This document shows, piece by piece, positions 26,508 to 35,229 of a DNA stretch of 64,000 nucleotides. Source of the DNA: Streptosporangium sp. NBC_01755 (GTDB taxonomy: Bacteria > Actinomycetota > Actinomycetes > Streptosporangiales > Streptosporangiaceae); NCBI RefSeq assembly GCF_035917995.1, contig NZ_CP109131.1, positions 1,612,001 through 1,676,000 on the forward strand. The letters run 5' to 3'. The translations under genes were made by a program, and so were the position numbers. Under the pieces are notes generated by a model. The model worked only from the letters and a program-made list of their open reading frames with translations, did not search any database and had not been told where the DNA came from. The stretch's first letter is position 1. Each line of letters opens with the position of its first letter.

Positions 26508-26930
26508 TCAGATCAGCACGTCAAACGGGTTGACGACGGACACTCCTGTGCCGGCGAAGTCTTTGATATTCCGGCTGACCAGGGTCCAGCCGTTCACCCG
26601 GGCCGTCGCGGCGATCAGGCCGTTCGTCGTGGGGAGTGGGCGGATGGCGTTCAGGCGTCCCCACTCCTCGGCGGCCTCCACGGTGACGGGGATGATGCGA
26701 TCACCGAACTGCCGCTGAAGGCCGTGCAGCCAACGTTCCAGCACCGTTGCCTGGCCGGGGTCCCGGCGTCGGCGAAGCTCGACTCCGCAGCGAATCTCAC
26801 CGACCGTCAGGCTGCTGAGGTAGAGAGTGGGTCCGTGAGCCGCGGCGATCCAGTCCTTGACCTGAGGGCTGCCGTTCCGCTTGCGCGCTTCGGAGACCAC
26901 GTTCGTGTCGAGTAGGTAGCCGATACCCAT
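26508..26930 (-). CDS. PIN-domain toxin (VapC/FitB-like)
   Basis: The 140-residue putative ribonuclease has the first acidic residue in LLDTNVVSEARK, the second in LSSLTVGEIRCGVE, and the C-terminal block ATARVNGWTLVSRNIKDF. In FitB-type toxins the third acidic residue is the Asp of a (D/A)-D-G-L-I-A-A-T motif; here the sequence is PTTNGLIAATA, with Asn in that place (codon AAC), so metal binding may be weakened. The start codon overlaps the antitoxin stop (TGATG), giving translational coupling. A nearly identical C-terminal fragment exists at 17310-17405. Confidence 0.88.
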   Translation of the reverse strand: MGIGYLLDTNVVSEARKRNGSPQVKDWIAAAHGPTLYLSSLTVGEIRCGVELRRRRDPGQATVLERWLHGLQRQFGDRIIPVTVEAAEEWGRLNAIRPLPTTNGLIAATARVNGWTLVSRNIKDFAGTGVSVVNPFDVLI

Positions 26931-27181
26931 CAGTCGAAATCGACTTCCCGGGGAAGGTCCTGGTTCCGCGGGAACTCCACGTCGTCGTCCCAGTCAGGAT
27001 CGGCGAGAAGAAACTGTCTGAAGTCCGGAGCGCCACCGTTGAGGCGGCGGTATTCGGCGATGTCGATGACGACGGCCACCTCTTCCCCATGCCGGGTGAC
27101 CACCTGAGGACCTTCGTTCACCGCACGCCGTACAACCTCGCTGAAGCGTTGTTTCGCCTCCTGAACCTGCCATCCGCTCAC
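26930..27181 (-). CDS. Phd/YefM-family antitoxin
   Basis: The 83-residue antitoxin of the PIN module has the N-terminal DNA-binding fold WQVQEAKQRFSEVVRRAVNE, GPQVVTRHGEEVAVVIDIAE and YRRL. An acidic C-terminal tail (FLLADPDWDDDVEFPRNQDL) probably occludes the toxin. It precedes the toxin gene and overlaps it by one base, the normal order. Phd-type antitoxins repress their own promoters; a palindromic site lies just upstream (27194-27210). Confidence 0.92.
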   Translation of the reverse strand: MSGWQVQEAKQRFSEVVRRAVNEGPQVVTRHGEEVAVVIDIAEYRRLNGGAPDFRQFLLADPDWDDDVEFPRNQDLPREVDFD

Positions 27182-27193
27182 AGGCGTCCTCCT

Positions 27194-27210
27194 ATCTAGT
27201 CTGTCTAGAT
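27194..27210. promoter_or_regulatory. Palindromic operator of the PIN/Phd module
   Basis: atctag-tctgt-ctagat has perfect 6-base arms and a 5-base spacer, 13 bases upstream of the antitoxin ATG. The position and symmetry fit autorepression by the antitoxin. Confidence 0.65.
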
Positions 27211-27286
27211 TCAGGGTAGCCCCAGCATGAGATCACGCGGGTGCGGCCCGGCGTGATCATGCCATCGCCGGTGTCAGGTCATCGTT

Positions 27287-27402
27287 GATGTGGCCGATTC
27301 CGAGGAGATCTGGCCAAGTAGGTGGCCAGTTCGCGGAGATGTGGCCACGATGACTAAGTGAGTGCGGATGCGCTGGATGTGGCCAGCAGGTTCGATGTGG
27401 CC
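27287..27402 (+). repeat. Iterated GATGTGGCC motifs, likely TnsB sites at the transposon left end
   Basis: GAT(G/C)TGGCC occurs at 27287, 27307, 27338, 27376 and 27394, all in the same orientation, running from the spacer into the first codons of tnsA. An additional agGTGGCCa lies at 27320. Tn7-like ends carry several TnsB binding repeats in this arrangement. No matching array is present after tnsB. Confidence 0.7.
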
Positions 27403-28107
27403 TATGTGGATGCGGACGGCGTCGAACGGTCGGTGAAGCTGGAGGAGCTGAGCCGGGTGAAGCTGGAGGCGGCTCGTCCGGTCCGGTCGTTTCCGTCATA
27501 CGCGGGGCAGCGGAACTATCCGGGCTGGTACTGGTCGGCGACGATGGGCCGCCTGGTTGGGTTCGAGTCGTGGGTTGAGCGGGACCACCTGATCGCGATC
27601 GATTTCGATCCTGTGGTGACAGCGGTTGCGTCACAGCCGTTTTGGCTGCGATGGAGCGTCGATGGCCGACCGCGCAGACATGCTCCTGATTTCTTCGTCC
27701 GGGTGGCCGGGGGCGGGGTGCTGGTGCTGGACTCACGGCCGCTGGACCGGATCGGTGAGAGTGACCGGGAGGCGTTCCAGGCCACGCAGCAGGCGTGTGA
27801 CCTGCTGGGATGGCGGTATGCGGTGTGGGGCACGATGAATGGGGTGGTGGTGGCCAACCAGCGGTGGTTGGCGGGTTACCGGCATCCGCGGTGCATGGAT
27901 GAGGCGGTCGCGGCCCAGTTGCGTGAGGTGTTCGCCCAACCGCTTGCCCTGATGGACGGGGCCGAGCTGGTCGGGGATCCGATCGCGACGCTGCCGGTGC
28001 TGTTTCACCTGATGTGGCGGCACGAGCTGGAGGCGGATCTGTCTTTGGTGCTCAGCGACCGCAGCATCGTGAAGACGGCCGTGGGGGCAGGGGGCCGTCG
28101 TGGTTGA
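27358..28107 (+). CDS. TnsA-like endonuclease of a Tn7-like transposon
   Basis: The 249-residue GTG-start protein has the TnsA N-terminal nuclease domain: VGFESWVERDHLIAIDFDP (Glu side of the active site), VASQPFWLRW, RRHAPDFFVRVAGG (catalytic Asp111) and VLVLDSRPLDRI (Asp125-x-Arg127 where the classical motif has x-x-Lys). TnsA makes the 5' cuts that turn replicative into cut-and-paste transposition in heteromeric elements. It overlaps tnsB by 8 bases, so the two are coupled. The Arg for Lys change is common in actinobacterial members, so activity is not excluded. Confidence 0.85.
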   Translation: MSADALDVASRFDVAYVDADGVERSVKLEELSRVKLEAARPVRSFPSYAGQRNYPGWYWSATMGRLVGFESWVERDHLIAIDFDPVVTAVASQPFWLRWSVDGRPRRHAPDFFVRVAGGGVLVLDSRPLDRIGESDREAFQATQQACDLLGWRYAVWGTMNGVVVANQRWLAGYRHPRCMDEAVAAQLREVFAQPLALMDGAELVGDPIATLPVLFHLMWRHELEADLSLVLSDRSIVKTAVGAGGRRG

Positions 28108-30304
28108 CCGGCCGGTGCTGCGCATCGGCGACCGGGTGCGGTTCGAGGGCGTCGAGCACCAGGTGGTGGCATTGTCCGGCAACGCGGTGCGGTTGTTGTC
28201 GACGGCGAACGAGGCCAGTGTGGTGCTGGCGCCGTATCTGCAGGCTGCGCCGGACTTCGCCGTCTTGGGCGGGGGAGGTCAGGGCGACGGGCGCGTGGCG
28301 CGGGTGCCGCCGCTGGGGTTGTTGGCCACCTTGCCAGAACAGGTGCTGACGGCTGCCCGGGAGTGGGAGCGGCATCTGGTGGAGGTGGAGACCGGGCTCC
28401 CGCTGGGCGCACCCGAGGGAACACAGCCTCGTCCGGAGTACGACCCGGTGCTGCATTCTCTGGTCGAGCGGGAGCGCGCCAAGGCAGAGGAGTTGTGCAG
28501 GGCGGGCACGAAGGCGAGTGTCCGGACGGTCCGGCGGATGCGTGCTCGCTACCGTGATCAGGGGTTATGGGGGCTGGTCGACACCCGATACGCACGGCGG
28601 GCCAAGCCGACCGGGAACGTGGACGCTCGTGTGGTCGAGGCCGCGGCCCGGGTGATCGACGCGCAGACCAGCACGTCGACGGGCACTAAGGGCAGGGTGA
28701 TCAGCCAGATCAAGCAGGGTCTGGAAGAGGAGTATGGGCCCGGGACAGTGCCATTGCCGGGGAAGACGACCTTTTACAAGCTGCTGGATGTGCTGTCGGC
28801 TGGGAAGCACACCTTCGGGTCGGCGACCACCCGCCGCCAGATGGCCAACCGCCCTGAGGGCGCGTTTACCGCGACCACCGCGTCCCGGCCCGGCGAGCAG
28901 GTCCAGATGGACGGCACTTTGCTGGATGTGATGGCGGTGATGGACGATGGGGTGATCGGCCGTCCCGAGCTGGTCGCCGCAGTTGATGTCGCCACCCGGA
29001 CCATCTGCGCCGCGGTGTTACGCCCGGTCGGTGCGAAGGCGGTGGACGCGGCGTTGCTCCTGGCGCGGATGATGACGCCGGAGCCGATGCGGCCAGGCTG
29101 GGATGAAGCACTGGCGATGAAGGCATCCAGGATCCCCCATCAGCGGCTGGTGAGCATCGACACGCGACTGGAGCTGGCGGCGGCCAAGCCGGTCATAGCG
29201 GCTGACACCGTGGTGATCGACCACGGCAGGGTGTTCGTGTCGGAGGTGTTCCTACGTGCCTGCGACACCCTCGGCATCTCGGTGCAGCCTGCCCATCAGC
29301 AGACCGGCACCGACAAGGCGATCATGGAGCGGACGTTCGAGTCGATCAACACCCTGTTCTGCCAGCACGTGGCCGGCTACACCGGCCGAGACGTCACCCA
29401 CCGCGGCGCCGATGTCGATGAGCGAGCAGTGTGGTCACTACCTGACCTGCAGGAACAGCTGGACGAGTGGGTTGTGGCCGGGTGGCAGTCGCGACCACAT
29501 GAAGGCTTGCGCCACCCATTCACCCCTGACCAGCCCGCCTCCCCCAACGACGCATACGCTGCCCTGGTCACGGCTGCGGGCTACATCCCGATCGCGTTGT
29601 CGGGTGAGGACTACATCGAGTTGCTGCCGGCGGAGTGGCGGGCGATTGGGGATGGCGGAGTGCAGATCGACTACCACACCTACACCTGCCCCGAGCTGCG
29701 CGCCTACAGCCACTACCCATCGCCGATCACGGCCAAGGGCGGTCGGTGGGAGGTTCATTACGACCCCTACGACGTCACCCGGGTCTGGATTCGCAACCAC
29801 TACCGGGGCGGGTGGATCATGGCGCCGTGGCGTCATGCGTCCCTGGTGGCGCAGCCCTTCGCCGACTTCACCTGGAGGCACGCCCGCAAGATCGCTGCGC
29901 AGCGCGGGGTGGACGCCACCAACGAGACCGCCGTCGCGGTGGTGCTGGCCGCGTTGCTTCGGCGGGCTGGGCAGGGCCCCGATCCGACTGAGCGGGCCTT
30001 GGCTCGCACCCGGGCCGTCGCGGCGGTCCGCAATCACCTGCCGCCTGACCTGCTGCCCACGCTCACGGCCAGCAGCGTCGCAGCCGATGAGATCACTGAG
30101 CAGGCCGATGCGGAATCCGTAACAACCGCAGAGTCATCGGCCGCCGGACACCCCGCCAACCGGAAAGTCCAGCGAGCGCGGGCGGCCCAGATGACCGATC
30201 GGGACGCCGACGAAAGCGACGAGGACGAGCCGTTACAGGGCACAGTCGTCGGATTCGGACTCTTCGATCCCTTCGCTGACGACCAGGAGGACCTGGCCCG
30301 GTGA
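28100..30304 (+). CDS. TnsB-like DDE transposase
   Basis: The 734-residue transposase has N-terminal helix-turn-helix domains, a central RNase H-like (rve) domain and a Mu-type C-terminal barrel (YDPYDVTRVWIRNHYRGGW). Catalytic residues are visible with canonical DD(35)E spacing: Asp271 in VQMDGTLLD, Asp374 in VVIDHGRVFVS and Glu410 in KAIMERTFESIN, i.e. 35 residues between the last two. It is paired with TnsA as in Tn7-like heteromeric transposases. The gene appears intact, but the next expected gene (TnsC AAA+ ATPase) is missing and foreign sequence starts within about 20 bases of the stop. Confidence 0.92.
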   Translation: MVDRPVLRIGDRVRFEGVEHQVVALSGNAVRLLSTANEASVVLAPYLQAAPDFAVLGGGGQGDGRVARVPPLGLLATLPEQVLTAAREWERHLVEVETGLPLGAPEGTQPRPEYDPVLHSLVERERAKAEELCRAGTKASVRTVRRMRARYRDQGLWGLVDTRYARRAKPTGNVDARVVEAAARVIDAQTSTSTGTKGRVISQIKQGLEEEYGPGTVPLPGKTTFYKLLDVLSAGKHTFGSATTRRQMANRPEGAFTATTASRPGEQVQMDGTLLDVMAVMDDGVIGRPELVAAVDVATRTICAAVLRPVGAKAVDAALLLARMMTPEPMRPGWDEALAMKASRIPHQRLVSIDTRLELAAAKPVIAADTVVIDHGRVFVSEVFLRACDTLGISVQPAHQQTGTDKAIMERTFESINTLFCQHVAGYTGRDVTHRGADVDERAVWSLPDLQEQLDEWVVAGWQSRPHEGLRHPFTPDQPASPNDAYAALVTAAGYIPIALSGEDYIELLPAEWRAIGDGGVQIDYHTYTCPELRAYSHYPSPITAKGGRWEVHYDPYDVTRVWIRNHYRGGWIMAPWRHASLVAQPFADFTWRHARKIAAQRGVDATNETAVAVVLAALLRRAGQGPDPTERALARTRAVAAVRNHLPPDLLPTLTASSVAADEITEQADAESVTTAESSAAGHPANRKVQRARAAQMTDRDADESDEDEPLQGTVVGFGLFDPFADDQEDLAR

Positions 30305-33245
30305 GCAGCGAGCGCCAGGTCTCGCCCTCCCGGCCGCCGGAGATGGTCAGGTCGCACCGGCGCGTCGCCATCGCTCACCGTGATCGTGAGCGCGCCCAGG
30401 TCGAGGCCCGCGTCGCGGGCCGTGAACAGGACCGCGCTGCCGTCGACGGGTAGTTCCTGGGTCGAGGGGATCACGAAGGTGTCGAGGTAGGCGGCGAAGA
30501 ACTGGTCGTTGACACCGTGGAAGTACAGCACCACGTTGCCGGTGGCGCTGTCCAGCAGGACGGGCGCGTCGGTGCATCGGGCGAAGGCCAGCAGGGCGCC
30601 GGCGCAGCTCAGCCCGGTGCGATCCAGGACGAGCAGCGGCATGGCCACTGTCAGATCGGTCGCGCCCTGGGCGGCGCCGGTCTTCAGGGCGAGGTCGTTG
30701 CGCGCCGTATCCAGCTCGACCTGCCTGGTGGCCAGGTCGCGTTGCAGCACCGACGCCTTGTTACGCCCCGCGCGCGCGTCCTCCAGATCGATGCCGGCCT
30801 TGTGGAACGCGGCCTTCGCGTCCCTCAGGCCGGTGTCGGCGGTGCCGACCATTTTGACGGGCACCATCTTGATCAGCCCGGAATCCCGCGTCAGGGCCGC
30901 CTTCGTCTGGACCACGGAGTTGTCGGCGCCCGCCGAGGAGACGGCGAGCTTGCTCTTGAAGTTGATGAGCCTGAGGTACTCGTCTTTCTTGTCCATGGAG
31001 AAAGTGATGTACTCACCTTTCCTCTCCATGAAGAAGAACGCGCGGAGGCTGCCCCTGTCCATAGCTCCGCGCCCAGTTTGAGGTCGTCGCCCCTGATCGC
31101 GATGGTCGGCCGACCGGGCGACTCCTGTATGTCCAGCCGCCAGAGCCAGGCCTCTAACCTGTCCTTTTGCTCGTCCTAGCTCTGCTGGCAGTAGGTGACC
31201 TGCTTGGCGAGCTCGTCGTAGGAGGTCTGGAGCGCGGGCACGTTCGCGGCGAGCTTGGTCAACCGGTCGATCTCCCGGGGCAGGTCCAGCACCTCGCCCT
31301 CAAGCTTCTTGATCTTCTGCTCCAGCACGGCGATCGCATCCAGGTCACTGCTCTGCGTCGGGCGGTCGATCACCGGCAGGTCCAGGATGTCGGGCACCTG
31401 GGCCAGCCGTCCGTCCCTGCCCACGCCGAACTCCACGGTCGCCACCTGCCCGTCCTTGTCGGCGGCCGCCTTGGTGGTGAAGGCGAGCAGCAACCGTGCC
31501 TGGCGCTTGGCCGGTCTGGCGGTCGTGCCGTACCCGACGGAGGCGGACTGCTGCTGGTGGTAGAGCACGGAGGACATTCCGGAGATCACGCTCCGGCCCG
31601 CGATGGAGAAGCTGTCGCGGCGCACGCCGGGGTGATCGCCCACCGGGGCCTGCGAGCCCACCCACTGCACACCGCCGCGGAGCGTGCCGTTGACGGCGCG
31701 GTCGCTCTGGTCGTAGGCGGTCGTGCCCGACCCCTCGTCGAAGCGGTGGTACGACACCAGTCCCGACTCGTTGCCGATCAGGCGATGGCCCAGTTCCCGC
31801 CTCAGCTCCTCAGCCGTGCGGACGCGGTCCCAGAGACGCACCTCGTCGATCTCGCCGTTGAAGAACCTGCCCGGTTGCCCCGCGGTGTTCACCGCGCCGA
31901 TCAGGACCGGTGCGGCCTGGTCGGTCTGGTACGGCAGGCTCACGCTCTGGCCCGCCCTGCCGTTGACGAAGACGGTCGCGGTTGTCCCGTCGTAGACCCC
32001 GGCCACGTGGGTGTACTCGTTCAGCGGGATCGGCTCGATCGAGGCCACCGACCAGGGCGCGCTGTTGTGGGCGAGGAAGACCGTGCCGTTCGGGTGCACC
32101 CCGAGCCGGCAGGCCGTGCCCTTGGCCAGGACGGTCCCGTCGAAGGCCGACGGCTTGATCCACGCTTCGATCGTGTAAGGCCCGGCGCCGAATTTGAACG
32201 TTCCAGGATTGCCCAGGTCCACATGCCCGGCCGTACCGTCCAGCAGCAGCGCGGTCTCCGCGTGCCCTGCGACACCCGCCACCGGCACCAGTTCCAGGTT
32301 GGTGAACGGGCACTTGCCCGGGGCGCGCTCGAAGACGGCGTCGCGGTACTTGGGGTCGGGGCTGGTGTAGAAGCGCGTGCCCTGGGTGTTGAACCCGCCG
32401 TCGGCGTCCCGCTCGATGTTGAAACAGTCGACGCGGCCGGTGGCGTCGTTCTGCGCGAAGAGCTGCCACCGCCACATGTCGTTGATCGCGGTCGGCACCA
32501 TCACCGCCGTGAACCGCCCGCCGCTCAGGTTGCGGATGAACGACAGTTCCTTCGTCGGCTCGTAGAACGGCCGGCTCTCCATGTCCTCGGTGCCCAGCGT
32601 GTCGTTGGTCGAGTCCGGCCGCGTGGCGTGCCGGCTGCGCCGATAGCGCACTTCCAGCACCGGCTTGAGCTTGCCGTCCACGAGCAGGAACCGGTCGCAC
32701 GGCAGCGTCTCCCGCACCAGCGGCACCTTGTCGCCGCCGCTGGTCTCGTAGTCCGTCCTGGCCGCGTCGCCGGAACAGCCGCCGCCGGTCAGCTTGTGCA
32801 CCGCGTCGGCGTGGGCGGCCCCGACCGACTGCCGCAGCACCACCACGTACGTGCCGTCCGAGATCACCTGGAACGGGGCCGCCGCCGACAGGCACGCGGT
32901 CGTGGAGAGGAACGTGTCGATCTCGTCGGGTTCCAGCTGTTCGGCCGCCCCCGCCTCGATCCGGCCGCCCCGCTTGACCGCCGGCATCGCCGTCGCGCCC
33001 GCGATGCTGTAGCCGACCTCGGTGATCTCCCGTGGGAACGGCAGTTCGGCGGGGTTGTCGGCCCACTACGCGGCGTCCATCTCGCCCTTGGCGGTATCCG
33101 TCCTGGCCAGGTTCAGGACGTTGTAGACGATCCGTCGCGCCGAGTCCATCGCGAACGCCACCGTGATGCCCTGGTGCCGGACCATCGCCACATGCGCGTA
33201 CGTACGATCGCCGTAGACCTTGAGCAGGGAATCCTGAGCCGCCAT
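30305..33245 (-). pseudogene. Decaying LamG-domain large protein gene, 3'-truncated at the transposon
   Basis: The minus strand encodes one long protein in pieces. ATG 33245 (MAAQDSLLKVYGDRTYAHV) runs to an in-frame TAG at 33066-33068. The same frame continues as WADNPAELPFPREITEVGYS through a LamG/concanavalin-like domain (TYCQQS at the end; FNGEIDEVRLWDRVRTAEEL is the typical jelly-roll signature) to a second TAG at 31176-31178. It then continues, in frame, to RLEAWLWRLDIQESPGRP. A frameshift near 31062 leads to a third part (GEYITFSMDKKDEYLRLINF through YLDTFVIPSTQELPVDG). The sequence ends at the transposon border near 30305. It has at least three inactivating lesions. Intact homologues are large surface or secreted proteins of unknown function. 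Confidence 0.8.
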
Positions 33246-33395
33246 AACCACCTCTGTACGTTGAAGTCCACTCACCCTGACCCTGATCGCATTTCGGATC
33301 AACACGGTCACGGCGACCACATTCGGCCATCTTGATCGCGCCGCCGGGCCGGTGACCGGTCCCGAGCTTGGCCGCCTGGCACTGTTGGAGAAGAC

Positions 33396-33540
33396 GTTCA
33401 CGAGCGCGCCCGCCGTACGCGTACCGGAGACCGATGGCGACGGCGGGCGGGAGTTGTGGCTGGTCGACCTGCTCACGATCGAGTGGGGGTCACCTCACCG
33501 AGGGACGGGCAGGTCGGTCTGGTTCCAGGTGGCGGGTCAG
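33396..33540 (+). pseudogene. C-terminal fragment of an anti-sigma-like ATP-binding protein
   Basis: In frame, the plus strand reads APAVRVPETDGDGGRELWLV, DLLTIEWG and GRSVWFQVAG, a near-copy of the end of the intact gene at 25973-26428 (PAVHVPEADGDGG, RSVWFQV). The N-box half is missing and the stop is lost. It lies on the opposite side of the transposon from its complete relative. Confidence 0.8.
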
Positions 33541-33544
33541 GCGA

Positions 33545-34126
33545 TCAGTTGTCCCAGATCGCGTTCTTCAGGATGGTGGCCAGGCCGGGGGTGGCCCACT
33601 GGTCGACGATCAGGATCTTCGACTTGGGCAGGTACCACTCACGCTGGTTGAACGTCGACTTCTGCGCGAAGTCGGTGTACGACATACACCGGCCCGGCCA
33701 CACCCGGTAGTGCGCCTTGTGCGCCACCCCGATGTTGCGGTAGCCGACCACGATCGCCTTACCGAGGACCTGGCCGTACTTGGGGTTGGTCGCGCAGGGC
33801 ACCACGTCGGACGCCGGGTAGAACGCGCCCTGGGTGGGGTCGTAGCGCCGGAAGCCCTCTCCTCCGGTCTTGAGGGCCTTCGGCCCCATGACCCAGAAGC
33901 TGTCGCACCTGGGCTGGAAGTAACCGCCGTTGGGCCGCGCGCAGGCACCGGTCACCACCCGGACCTGATCCGCGGTCCCGTACACCCGCCAGGAGTTCGG
34001 GATCTCCAGCGTCAAACCGCCGCGCAGGCGGAGCAGCGCGGTGGAGGAGCTCGCGGACGCGGGAAGCTGGGCCGCCAGCACGGCGGCTCCGGCGACAGCG
34101 GTCACCGCGATCATTCTTTTCATCAT
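33545..34126 (-). CDS. Secreted hypothetical protein
   Basis: The 193-residue exported protein has a signal peptide (MKRMIAVTAVAGAAVLAAQL, cleavage after ASA) and no lipobox. The mature part has cysteines likely to pair (GACARPNGG, PRCDSF, PCATNP, GRCMSY) and aromatic-rich ends (QREWYLPKSKILIVDQWATP). I do not recognise the family. Its four cysteines and compact size suggest an extracellular folded domain. Start ATG 34126 or 34123 (MMKRM) cannot be distinguished; no clear ribosome site. It stands alone. Confidence 0.75.
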   Translation of the reverse strand: MMKRMIAVTAVAGAAVLAAQLPASASSSTALLRLRGGLTLEIPNSWRVYGTADQVRVVTGACARPNGGYFQPRCDSFWVMGPKALKTGGEGFRRYDPTQGAFYPASDVVPCATNPKYGQVLGKAIVVGYRNIGVAHKAHYRVWPGRCMSYTDFAQKSTFNQREWYLPKSKILIVDQWATPGLATILKNAIWDN

Positions 34127-34274
34127 GGCGATGATCGTAGTAAGTCCGGCTTGCCGTCGGTTTGCAGGTTTCTTGCGTACGGAAAAGTCCACGCCGGTGA
34201 GACCCGAGCTCGCCGGGCGAGCGTAACCTACCGATGGGTATGCCCGCTGACAGGGGGATCCGCTCCGCTGACGC

Positions 34275-35195
34275 TCAGCGAATGGTGAAAGTGCGGTCCA
34301 GACCGGTGACCCGGAGCAGGACCGCCGTCTGGTGCCGAGGCGCGGACAGCTCGAAGGTGACTCCGAGCTGCCTGGCACGGCGCTGGATGCCGACCAGTAC
34401 GGCCAGCCCTGACGTGTCGAAGAACGACACCCCGGACAGGTCGAGAACAAGCGGGTTCGCTCCGCGCCGCAACGCGCGGAGCAGTCGTTCGCGCAGTGCC
34501 GCACTGGTGAAGACGTCGATCTCGCCGTGTAGATGAATGACTGTCGCAGCGGGGCCGGCGGCCTGGGGGCCCGCTCCGTGGGAGGTCTGAGTTTGCAGAA
34601 CGGTCATGATGTCTCCTCTCGGAGAGGATCTGGGCCCTGGTGACCGGCGCGGTGCGCGGTCGGCGATCCGCCCGCCCTCGTTCTCCCAGGTGGCCTGGCC
34701 GTCGTCCCGGGTGCCCTGGCCGTCGTCTCGGGTGATCGAGGTGGCGCCGGAGGCGGCGGCGGTGAGGATGTCGGTCGGACGAGTGGCACCCGCGCACCTG
34801 GTGGCCAGGGCGAGCATGTGCGCGGCCGTGCCGTTCTCGGTGCCGGGTGGAATGACCAGCAGGTTGACGGGGTCCATGGCCTCGCAGATCAGGGTGACCA
34901 CGTGCGGGTCCATGTTGCGGAACCAGCCCACCTTGACCTGGCGGCCGGGGGCCGCGACACGGTGCGGGATGTCGTCCCAGGGCCCCAGGGGCAGGCCCAC
35001 GCGCATGACGGGCCGGCCCAGCCGCCGGTCGATGGCGGCGATGAGGCCCGGCAGTTCCACTGCCGCGTCCTGTGAGTACGGCCACCAGGCCCCGTCCACG
35101 GCGCCCCTGCGGCCAAGGGCGGGATCCAGGCTGAGGCGTGCCTCAGGAGTGGTGTCTGTGAACGGCGTGCTGTGGGAAAGAAGCTCCGGCATCAT
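34275..35195 (-). CDS. DUF5994 protein in frame with an anti-sigma antagonist (STAS) domain
   Basis: A single 306-residue frame contains an N-terminal DUF5994 domain (LDPALGRRGAVDGAWWPYSQ, then WDDIPHRVAA and NMDPHVVTLICEAMDP), a low-complexity linker with a duplicated RDDGQ segment, and a complete STAS domain (ATVIHLHGEIDVFTSAALRE, NPLVLDLSGVSFFDTSGLAV). The Ser in DTSGLAV is the site that RsbW-type kinases phosphorylate. Normally these are separate genes; here no stop intervenes. An internal ATG at 34607 has a good GGAGA site and would produce the 110-residue STAS protein alone, so both fusion and internal initiation are possible. Confidence 0.78.
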   Translation of the reverse strand: MMPELLSHSTPFTDTTPEARLSLDPALGRRGAVDGAWWPYSQDAAVELPGLIAAIDRRLGRPVMRVGLPLGPWDDIPHRVAAPGRQVKVGWFRNMDPHVVTLICEAMDPVNLLVIPPGTENGTAAHMLALATRCAGATRPTDILTAAASGATSITRDDGQGTRDDGQATWENEGGRIADRAPRRSPGPRSSPRGDIMTVLQTQTSHGAGPQAAGPAATVIHLHGEIDVFTSAALRERLLRALRRGANPLVLDLSGVSFFDTSGLAVLVGIQRRARQLGVTFELSAPRHQTAVLLRVTGLDRTFTIR

Positions 35196-35229
35196 GATCG
35201 CCCGGCCCGTCTCGGTCCCTGAGGGGGAC

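Noticed and set aside
30305..33245. TAG recoding (pyrrolysine-type) in the LamG gene
   Set aside because: A frameshift and a truncated end accompany the TAG codons, and recoding is not expected in this lineage; decay is simpler.
31167..33335. Plus-strand open frame of about 720 codons over the LamG locus
   Set aside because: It lies antisense to a recognisable LamG protein and has shadow-type composition (Gly, Arg, His, Val rich, no domain).
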